DNA of 53,251 bases, taken from the NCBI GenBank assembly GCA_025765595.1, contig JAIVFH010000195.1, positions 1 to 53,251 on the forward strand, read 5' to 3'. Source of the DNA: Obelidium mucronatum (taxonomy: Eukaryota; Chytridiomycota; Chytridiomycetes; Chytridiales; Chytriomycetaceae). The stretch's first letter is position 1, and every line of letters starts with the position of its first letter. Of the stretch, positions 19,995 to 30,800 are shown one piece after another. The notes below the pieces were generated by a model, which worked only from the letters and a program-made list of their open reading frames with translations, was not told where the DNA came from and did not search any database. Both the position numbers and the translations under genes were made by a program.

Positions 19995-20678
19995 ATGACT
20001 ACCGAATTCGACGCTGCCAGTGCCCTCGTTTCCCTTTGCGCGAGCCCAAGAGCCAACAACTCATCATGCTCACCGTCTCCATCTTTCAACAATTACTTGC
20101 GTACACCATCGTTGGACAGCCTCCCAACTCCTCCACCATTGTTTTTGGAGGAGTCAATGCCACTGCAGTCTCCTCCATTCAAAATCCAATCCAGTCCTTC
20201 ATCAAACAGAAACAACAGCCACATTTCTTTGCCCGCCTCGTCGTCGTCCTGCACAGCTCCTTTTTCAGCAATCTCTAAAAGCCGCTTCTTTTCTCCACCA
20301 ACCAAGGGACACTTGCGTGCCACAAAAGCCCAACTCGTTGTCCTCGAAGCAATCTTTGAAGAAACTCCGGCTCCAAGCGCTGCCATGCATGGTGCCATTT
20401 CAGATCGTATTGGAATGCAACTGAATGCCGTTCGCAATTGGTTCCAGAACCGTCGCGCGAAAGAACGAAAGGTCAAGCTTGTTGGTGAAAAGCAGCAGCA
20501 GCAGCAGAAGATGCAAGGAGGAGCAGTGACAGCAGTGATTCCTCAAATTTCTTCTATTGTCGTTTCTTCCGCTCCGATTTTAGTTCGTGCTCCACTTATT
20601 CCGTCGTCTCCTACGTTTACACCACTTATTCGCAAACCGACGCCAGCAAATGTCATGAGCATCAGCGCGTTAATCTGA
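19995..20678 (+). CDS. Homeodomain protein 4 (class I, intronless)
   Basis: This is a single exon of 227 aa. The first in-frame ATG (19995, MTTEFDAASALVSL) is used; a GTG lies further upstream. The Ser/Pro-rich N-terminus leads to the arm FFSPPTKGHLRATKAQLVVL and a homeodomain at about 102-161 (EETPAPSAAMHGAISDRIGM, AVRNWFQNRRAKERK). Unlike genes 1-3 it has the standard WFQNRRAK helix and no intron at this point. After a poly-Gln run the tail is Ile/Val/Pro-rich and ends VMSISALI, keeping the class I Leu-Ile terminus. Intron loss, possibly by retroposition or gene conversion with cDNA, would explain the structure. Confidence 0.9.
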   Translation: MTTEFDAASALVSLCASPRANNSSCSPSPSFNNYLRTPSLDSLPTPPPLFLEESMPLQSPPFKIQSSPSSNRNNSHISLPASSSSCTAPFSAISKSRFFSPPTKGHLRATKAQLVVLEAIFEETPAPSAAMHGAISDRIGMQLNAVRNWFQNRRAKERKVKLVGEKQQQQQKMQGGAVTAVIPQISSIVVSSAPILVRAPLIPSSPTFTPLIRKPTPANVMSISALI

Positions 20679-21818
20679 AGGAAAAATTCGCCCCTTCCAA
20701 GTCGGCTCTTCCCCCTTCCCTTTTTTTTTAAAATATCATGGTGCATCTATCGTAGTCTTGCGTTTTTTTTTATATCGTTGTTTATAGACAATAGAAATGA
20801 ATTACTGTTTTGTAAAATCTAGTTTTTTTTGGCTTTCATTCATGTGCTTCCGTTCCACAAAAAAAAAATCAAACTTAAGCTCCTGCTTCTCCTCACTTTC
20901 GATTATCGATGAGTTGTATTTGTTGGCTCATTTGGTTTTTATTTTTATTTTTCTAAATATTCACGTCAATTGCGCGTTGATGGAAACCCATGCAGCAGTT
21001 TGACCATATCTGTGCAGTTAAATAAATATCGCGTCCAAAGCATATTTGCGACGAAATAAATAATTGGGTGCATGCTGATACGTGATTGGTGCGTGGCACT
21101 AAAAAAACAGACACAACCTTGTAAATTTACGAACGAAGCAATGTTAAAAAAAAAAAAAAAAAACATGCCAGAAATACCCTGGCTTACGAAACAAAGTGTT
21201 TGAAGTCAACACCTTTCTTTCCCACCACCAACACACGATGCTGCCGATGGCTTCATAAACCCCTGTCCGTCCCGTTTCCATCCACCAACCAGTAAAACAA
21301 GCCTGGCGAAGGTAAGTACAGGTTTTAAAAATTCTGTTACGAAGTCACTGCCAACAAAAAGGTCCTACTACTCATGAGAGTGAAGAAAGTCTCGGCAAAG
21401 GTGAGTACAGGTTTTAAAAATTCTTTCAAGAAGTCACTGCCAACAAAAGGTCTTATTACTCATGAGATCAACATCAAACTTGCTTGTAAAAGAGCAATAG
21501 TCCAAGTAAAAGGTAAAGAAGATATTCATAAGGTATGAGATCTAAAAACATAGAGAGAGAAAGAACAACAAAAATAAAAGAGATCTACATCTATAAACAA
21601 CCAAAAAATCCACCAATAGAAGAAACAGTTGCGAGAGGAAGGTCGGTAAGAAATCCAGTGAGATAGGGGAAAGTATGGAAAAACCCCCAACCAACAAAAA
21701 AAAACCTTCTAACCTTAAGTCTACATTAAAAAAACGACCTCTACAAATGCGTTTGGGGAGAACAAAATAAAAGAAGAAAAACCAAATAACAAAAAAAGAA
21801 ATTCTAAGGTTGTAGCTC
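20679..21818. other. Intergenic, 1140 bp
   Basis: This is a convergent region between homeobox gene 4 and the giant minus-strand gene. It is A/T-rich with poly-T and poly-A runs, and contains the 89-bp tandem repeat listed separately. No convincing open frame and no RNA gene was recognised. Confidence 0.5.
21305..21475 (+). repeat. 89-bp tandem duplication with splice-donor-like sequence
   Basis: Two copies start at about 21305 and 21394. Both contain GG(C)-AAG-GT(A/G)AGTACAGG, TTTTAAAAATTCT, AAGTCACTGCCAACAAAA and TACTCATGAGA; they differ by a few substitutions and small indels. Each begins with a strong 5' splice-site consensus (AAG/GTAAGT and AAG/GTGAGT) on the + strand. Confidence 0.75.
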
Positions 21819-24800
21819 TTAAGCCTGGCCTGAAAGGCGTTGCTTACGGAGAACTTCGTTGTTTCTGGCCACGGCACGATCAACAACACCACGGGATGAG
21901 ATATCACGAATAGAGATAGTGATTTTCGTGATTTGGTGGTTCTTTGCGAGAGCCTTGGCAAGGAACTGCTCAGCATCGGTACCGGCAGACAAGGCTTGAT
22001 TAGCAAGCTTCAACTCGCGAATCGACTTGTTGTCGGCCAAGCCCAAAGCAATAGCTTTAATACCAGCTGGTCCAATGGAGTTACGTTCCAGATTGAGAGA
22101 TTCCAAGGTGTTGTTAGTTTGCAATGCCTACGATTGCGCATTAGTATCGATAATGAGTTTGGAGGATAAAAAATCAAGTACCTTTCCAAGCTCGACAGCA
22201 GCTTGTGTGTTCAACTTGACGTTGGTCAAGTTGAGTGACTTAACGTGAGTATTGTTGGCAAGAGCTTCAGAAAGAGCAATAGCATTTGCTTGGGTCAACA
22301 CTTGACAATCCTTCAAGTCGACAGAAACAACAGTCTCGACATTATCCTTGATGTCTTGAATAAGTTGAACAATATCTGCAACCGCGAGCTTTGTCTGAGA
22401 TCCTGCAACTGGCGCAGCAGGGGCGGGGGCCTTAAAGAAGGTCTTCCATCCAGATGATCTACGACGTTCCATGGCTGGTGGACCGGCAGTGTAGTTAGCA
22501 ACAGGGACAGCGTCCGAAGATTCAACAATCACTGGCTCCTCTTCAATCGCAGTAGTGGTTGTGCGAGTTGTAGTGGTTGTGGTGGTAGTGGTCGTTGTTG
22601 AAGTGGTGCCATCAGCAGATTGGGCGTCTTTACCCAAGAACCATCCAAACAAACTAAAATAAACAATCAATAACTACTATGGAAAAACAAATCTACAAAC
22701 CTCTTGGACTTTCTGCGCTCGACTTTCTCGACCGGCTTGGATGTTCTGCGAACACGAACAGCCTCGCCGGCAGTTTCTACAACCTCTGAGGTAACTTCAG
22801 TGGTAACAGTTTCGGTAGTGGAGGTGATAGCTTCTTTTGATGCATCAGAAGCGACAAGTTCCACTACCGCTTCTTGAACTGCAACATTGGTAGCTACCGC
22901 GCCAACATCCTCAGATACAACCTCCTTGTTCTCAACAACTGGGGTTTCTTTGGACTCAAGGATCACAACTTCAGCTGTCTCAACGGCCGCAACAGTCTCG
23001 GCAACAACAACTTTTTCGGTACTAACATCAGTAGCTCCAACAACGACAGTCTCGGTAGCGGCAGCAACATCTTCAACAACAATCTCAGTGGTCACTTCAG
23101 CAACAACGGCTTCAGTGGCACACTCAGCAGCCACTTCCTTGGTCTCCTCGACAACGGCGGTCTCGGTAGCCTCGGCAACAACTTCAGTGGATTCGACAAC
23201 AACGACTTCTTCAGTGACAACTTCGGTGGTCTCGACGACGACAGTCTCGGTGGCTGCAACCTCAACAACCTCTTCAACAACAGTCTCGGTGGTCACTTCA
23301 GCAACAACGGCTTCAGTGGCACACTCAGCGACAACTTCCTTGGTCTCCTCGACAACAACGGTCTCGGTAGCCTCGGCAACAACTTCAGTGGATTCGACAA
23401 CAACAACCTCTTCAGTAACGACTTCAGTGGTCTCGACGACGACAGTCTCGGTGGCTGCAACCTCAACAACCTCTTCAACAACAGTCTCGGTGGTCACTTC
23501 AGCAACAGCGGCTTCAGTGGCACACTCCGCAACCACTTCCTTGGTCTCCTCGACAACAACGGTCTCGGTAGCCTCGGCAACAACTTCAGTGGATTCGACA
23601 ACAACAACCTCTTCAGTAACGACTTCAGTGGTCTCAACGGCTGCCTCGGCAACAGCGACTTCCTCCACAACAACGGTTTCAGAAACTTCCACGGCGGCGG
23701 CGGACTCAGTGGTTTCAGTCACGGTGGTGGTGGTAGTGGTAGTGCTAGTTTGAGTTGCAAACAGACCGGCAGCCAAGGCACCGGCTGCAGCTGCAACACC
23801 AACGGCAGCAGCGACGACAGTTTCAACGACAGAGTCATCCGAAGATTCAGCAGCGGCGGGGGCCTCCGAAACAACGGCTTCAGTGGCACACTCCGCGACC
23901 ACTTCCTTGGTCTCCTCGACAACGACGGTCTCGGTAGCCTCGGCAACAACTTCAGTGGATTCGACAACAACAACCTCTTCAGTGACAACTTCAGTGGTCT
24001 CGACGACGACAGTCTCGGTGGCTGCAACCTCAACAACCTCTTCAACAACAGTCTCGGTGGTCACTTCAGCAACAGCGGCTTCAGTAGCACACTCCGCAAC
24101 CACTTCCTTGGTCTCCTCGACAACAACGGTCTCGGTGGCCTCGGCAACAACTTCAGTGGATTCGACAACAACGACTTCTTCAGTGACAACTTCGGTGGTC
24201 TCAACAACGACAGTCTCGGCGGCTGCAACCTCAACTACCTCTTCAACAACAGTCTCGGTGGTCACTTCAGCAACAGCGGCTTCAGTGGCACACTCCGCAA
24301 CCACTTCCTTGGTCTCCTCGACAACAACGGTCTCGGTAGCCTCGGCAACAACTTCAGTGGATTCGACAACAACAACCTCTTCAGTAACGACTTCGGTGGT
24401 CTCAACGGCTGCTTCGGCAACAGCCACTTCTTCCACAACAACGGTCTCAGATACTTCCACGGCGGCGGCGGACTCAGCGGTTTCAGTCACGGTGGTGGTA
24501 GTAGTGGTAGTGCTAGTTTGAGTTGCAAACAGACCGGCAGCCAAGGCACCGGCTGCAGCTGCAACACCAACGGCAGCAGCGACAACAGTTTCAACGACAG
24601 AGTCATCCGAAGATTCAACAGCGGCAGGGGCCTCAGCAACAACGGTTTCAGTGGCACACTCAGCAACCACTTCCTTGGTCTCCTCCACAACAACGGTCTC
24701 GGTGGCCTCGGCAACAGCTTCAGTGGATTCAATAACAACGACCTCTTCAGTGACAACTTCAGTGGTCTCGACGACGACAGTCTCGGTGGCTGCAACCTCA

Positions 24801-27800
24801 ACAACCTCTTCAACAACAGTCTCGGTGGTCACTTCAGCAACAGCGGCTTCAGTGGCACACTCCGCAACCACTTCCTTGGTCTCCTCGACAACAACGGTCT
24901 CGGTGGCCTCGGCAACAACTTCAGTGGATTCGACAACAACGACTTCTTCAGTGACAACTTCGGTGGTCTCAACAACGACAGTCTCGGCGGCTGCAACCTC
25001 AACTACCTCTTCAACAACAGTCTCGGTGGTCACTTCAGCAACAGCGGCTTCAGTGGCACACTCCGCAACCACTTCCTTGGTCTCCTCGACAACAACGGTC
25101 TCGGTAGCCTCGGCAACAACTTCAGTGGATTCGACAACAACAACCTCTTCAGTAACGACTTCGGTGGTCTCAACGGCTGCTTCGGCAACAGCCACTTCTT
25201 CCACAACAACGGTCTCAGATACTTCCACGGCGGCGGCGGACTCAGCGGTTTCAGTCACGGTGGTGGTAGTAGTGGTAGTGCTAGTTTGAGTTGCAAACAG
25301 ACCGGCAGCCAAGGCACCGGCTGCAGCTGCAACACCAACGGCAGCAGCGACAACAGTTTCAACGACAGAGTCATCCGAAGATTCAACAGCGGCAGGGGCC
25401 TCAGCAACAACGGTTTCAGTGGCACACTCAGCAACCACTTCCTTGGTCTCCTCCACAACAACGGTCTCGGTGGCCTCGGCAACAGCTTCAGTGGATTCAA
25501 TAACAACGACCTCTTCAGTGACAACTTCAGTGGTCTCGACGACGACAGTCTCGGTGGCTGCAACCTCAACAACCTCTTCAACAACAGTCTCGGTGGTCAC
25601 TTCAGCAACAGCGGCTTCAGTGGCACACTCCGCAACCACTTCCTTGGTCTCCTCGACAACAACGGTCTCGGTGGCCTCGGCAACAACTTCAGTGGATTCG
25701 ACAACAACGACTTCTTCAGTGACAACTTCGGTGGTCTCAACAACGACAGTCTCGGCGGCTGCAACCTCAACTACCTCTTCAACAACAGTCTCGGTGGTCA
25801 CTTCAGCAACAGCGGCTTCAGTGGCACACTCCGCAACCACTTCCTTGGTCTCCTCGACAACAACGGTCTCGGTAGCCTCGGCAACAACTTCAGTGGATTC
25901 GACAACAACAACCTCTTCAGTAACGACTTCAGTGGTCTCGACGACGACAGTCTCGGTGGCTGCAACCTCAACAACCTCGTCAACAACAGTCTCAGTGGTC
26001 ACTTCAGCAACAACGGCTTCAGTGGCACACTCAGCGACAACTTCCTTGGTCTCCTTGACAACAACGGTCTCGGTAGCCTCGGCAACAACTTCAGTGGATT
26101 CAATAACAACGACCTCTTCAGTGACAACTTCAGTGGTCTCGACGACGACAGTCTCGGTGGCTGCAACCTCAACAACCTCTTCAACAACAGTCTCGGTGGT
26201 CACTTCAGCAACAGCGGCTTCAGTGGCACACTCCGCAACCACTTCCTTGGTCTCCTTGACAACAACGGTCTCGGTAGCCTCGGCAACAACTTCAGTGGAT
26301 TCAATAACAACGACCTCTTCAGTGACAACTTCAGTGGTCTCGACGACGACAGTCTCGGCGGCTGCAACCTCAACTACCTCTTCAACAACAGTCTCGGTGG
26401 TCACTTCAGCAATAACGGCTTCAGTGGCACACTCCGCAACCACTTCCTTGGTCTCCTCGACAACAACGGTCTCGGTGGCCTCGGCAACAACTTCAGTGGA
26501 TTCGACAACAACGACTTCTTCAGTGACAACTTCGGTGGTCTCAACAACGACAGTCTCGGCGGCTGCAACCTCAACTACCTCTTCAACAACAGTCTCGGTG
26601 GTCACTTCAGCAACAGCGGCTTCAGTGGCACACTCCGCAACCACTTCCTTGGTCTCCTCGACAACAACGGTCTCGGTAGCCTCGGCAACAACTTCAGTGG
26701 ATTCGACAACAACAACCTCTTCAGTAACGACTTCAGTGGTCTCAACGGCTGCCTCGGCAACAGCGACTTCCTCCACAACAACGGTTTCAGAAACTTCCAC
26801 GGCGGCGGCGGACTCAGTGGTTTCAGTCACGGTGGTGGTGGTAGTGGTAGTGCTAGTTTGAGTTGCAAACAGACCGGCAGCCAAGGCACCGGCTGCAGCT
26901 GCAACACCAACGGCAGCAGCGACAACAGTTTCAACGACAGAGTCATCCGAAGATTCAACAGCGGCAGGGGCCTCAGCAACAACGGTTTCAGTGGCACACT
27001 CAGCAACCACTTCCTTGGTCTCCTCCACAACAACGGTCTCGGTGGCCTCGGCAACAGCTTCAGTGGATTCAATAACAACGACCTCTTCAGTGACAACTTC
27101 AGTGGTCTCGACGACGACAGTCTCGGTGGCTGCAACCTCAACAACCTCTTCAACAACAGTCTCGGTGGTCACTTCAGCAACAGCGGCTTCAGTAGCACAC
27201 TCCGCAACCACTTCCTTGGTCTCCTCGACAACAACGGTCTCGGTGGCCTCGGCAACAACTTCAGTGGATTCGACAACAACGACTTCTTCAGTGACAACTT
27301 CGGTGGTCTCAACAACGACAGTCTCGGCGGCTGCAACCTCAACTACCTCTTCAACAACAGTCTCGGTGGTCACTTCAGCAACAGCGGCTTCAGTGGCACA
27401 CTCCGCAACCACTTCCTTGGTCTCCTCGACAACAACGGTCTCGGTAGCCTCGGCAACAACTTCAGTGGATTCGACAACAACAACCTCTTCAGTAACGACT
27501 TCAGTGGTCTCGACGACGACAGTCTCGGTGGCTGCAACCTCAACAACCTCGTCAACAACAGTCTCAGTGGTCACTTCAGCAACAACGGCTTCAGTGGCAC
27601 ACTCAGCGACAACTTCCTTGGTCTCCTCGACAACAACGGTCTCGGTAGCCTCGGCAACAACTTCAGTGGATTCGACAACAACAACCTCTTCAGTGACAAC
27701 TTCAGTGGTCTCAACAACGACAGTCTCGGCGGCTGCAACCTCAACTACCTCTTCAACAACAGTCTCGGTGGTCACTTCAGCAATAACGGCTTCAGTGGCA

Positions 27801-30800
27801 CATTCAGCAACCACTTCCTTGGTCTCCTTGACAACAACGGTCTCGGTAGCCTCGGCAACAACTTCAGTGGATTCAATAACAACGACCTCTTCAGTGACAA
27901 CTTCAGTGGTCTCGACGACGACAGTCTCGGTGGCTGCAACCTCAACAACCTCTTCAACAACAGTCTCGGTGGTCACTTCAGCAACAGCGGCTTCAGTGGC
28001 ACACTCCGCAACCACTTCCTTGGTCTCCTCGACAACAACGGTCTCGGTAGCCTCGGCAACAACTTCAGTGGATTCGACAACAACAACCTCTTCAGTAACG
28101 ACTTCAGTGGTCTCAACGGCTGCCTCGGCAACAGCGACTTCCTCCACAACAACGGTTTCAGAAACTTCCACGGCGGCGGCGGACTCAGTGGTTTCAGTCA
28201 CGGTGGTGGTGGTAGTGGTAGTGCTAGTTTGAGTTGCAAACAGACCGGCAGCCAAGGCACCGGCTGCAGCTGCAACACCAACGGCAGCAGCGACAACAGT
28301 TTCAACGACAGAGTCATCCGAAGATTCAACAGCGGCAGGGGCCTCAGCAACAACGGTTTCAGTGGCACACTCAGCAACCACTTCCTTGGTCTCCTCCACA
28401 ACAACGGTCTCGGTGGCCTCGGCAACAGCTTCAGTGGATTCAATAACAACGACCTCTTCAGTGACAACTTCAGTGGTCTCGACGACGACAGTCTCGGTGG
28501 CTGCAACCTCAACAACCTCTTCAACAACAGTCTCGGTGGTCACTTCAGCAACAGCGGCTTCAGTGGCACACTCCGCAACCACTTCCTTGGTCTCCTCGAC
28601 AACAACGGTCTCGGTAGCCTCGGCAACAACTTCAGTGGATTCGACAACAACAACCTCTTCAGTAACGACTTCAGTGGTCTCGACGACGACAGTCTCGGTG
28701 GCTGCAACCTCAACAACCTCGTCAACAACAGTCTCAGTGGTCACTTCAGCAACAACGGCTTCAGTGGCACACTCAGCGACAACTTCCTTGGTCTCCTCGA
28801 CAACAACGGTCTCGGTAGCCTCGGCAACAACTTCAGTGGATTCGACAACAACAACCTCTTCAGTGACAACTTCAGTGGTCTCAACAACGACAGTCTCGGC
28901 GGCTGCAACCTCAACTACCTCTTCAACAACAGTCTCGGTGGTCACTTCAGCAATAACGGCTTCAGTGGCACATTCAGCAACCACTTCCTTGGTCTCCTTG
29001 ACAACAACGGTCTCGGTAGCCTCGGCAACAACTTCAGTGGATTCAATAACAACGACCTCTTCAGTGACAACTTCAGTGGTCTCGACGACGACAGTCTCGG
29101 TGGCTGCAACCTCAACAACCTCTTCAACAACAGTCTCGGTGGTCACTTCAGCAACAGCGGCTTCAGTGGCACACTCCGCAACCACTTCCTTGGTCTCCTC
29201 GACAACAACGGTCTCGGTAGCCTCGGCAACAACTTCAGTGGATTCGACAACAACAACCTCTTCAGTAACGACTTCAGTGGTCTCAACGGCTGCCTCGGCA
29301 ACAGCGACTTCCTCCACAACAACGGTTTCAGAAACTTCCACGGCGGCGGCGGACTCAGTGGTTTCAGTCACGGTGGTGGTGGTAGTGGTAGTGCTAGTTT
29401 GAGTTGCAAACAGACCGGCAGCCAAGGCACCGGCTGCAGCTGCAACACCAACGGCAGCAGCGACAACAGTTTCAACGACAGAGTCATCCGAAGATTCAAC
29501 AGCGGCAGGGGCCTCAGCAACAACGGTTTCAGTGGCACACTCAGCAACCACTTCCTTGGTCTCCTCCACAACAACGGTCTCGGTGGCCTCGGCAACAGCT
29601 TCAGTGGATTCAATAACAACGACCTCTTCAGTGACAACTTCAGTGGTCTCGACGACGACAGTCTCGGTGGCTGCAACCTCAACAACCTCTTCAACAACAG
29701 TCTCGGTGGTCACTTCAGCAACAGCGGCTTCAGTAGCACACTCCGCAACCACTTCCTTGGTCTCCTCGACAACAACGGTCTCGGTGGCCTCGGCAACAAC
29801 TTCAGTGGATTCGACAACAACGACTTCTTCAGTGACAACTTCGGTGGTCTCAACAACGACAGTCTCGGCGGCTGCAACCTCAACTACCTCTTCAACAACA
29901 GTCTCGGTGGTCACTTCAGCAACAGCGGCTTCAGTGGCACACTCCGCAACCACTTCCTTGGTCTCCTCGACAACAACGGTCTCGGTAGCCTCGGCAACAA
30001 CTTCAGTGGATTCGACAACAACAACCTCTTCAGTAACGACTTCAGTGGTCTCGACGACGACAGTCTCGGTGGCTGCAACCTCAACAACCTCGTCAACAAC
30101 AGTCTCAGTGGTCACTTCAGCAACAACGGCTTCAGTGGCACACTCAGCGACAACTTCCTTGGTCTCCTCGACAACAACGGTCTCGGTAGCCTCGGCAACA
30201 ACTTCAGTGGATTCGACAACAACAACCTCTTCAGTGGCAACTTCAGTGGTCTCAACAACGACAGTCTCGGCGGCTGCAACCTCAACTACCTCTTCAACAA
30301 CAGTCTCGGTGGTCACTTCAGCAATAACGGCTTCAGTGGCACATTCAGCAACCACTTCCTTGGTCTCCTTGACAACAACGGTCTCGGTAGCCTCGGCAAC
30401 AACTTCAGTGGACTCAACAACAACGACGTCTTCAGTGACAACTTCGGTGGTCTCAACAACGACAGTCTCGGTGGCTGCAACCTCAACAACCTCGTCAACA
30501 ACAGTCTCAGTGGTCACTTCAGCAACAACGGCTTCAGTGGCACACTCCGCAACCACTTCCTTGGTCTCCTCGACAACAACAGTCTCGGTAGCCTCGGCAA
30601 CAACTTCAGTGGATTCGACAACAACAACTTCTTCAGTAACGACTTCGGTGGTCTCAACGGCTGCTTCGGCAACAGCCACTTCTTCCACAACAACGGTCTC
30701 AGATACTTCCGCGGCAGCGGCGGACTCAGCGGTTTCAGTCACGGTGGTGGTGGTAGTGGCAGTTGTTGTTTGCGTCGCGAAGATACCAGCAGCGACAGCA

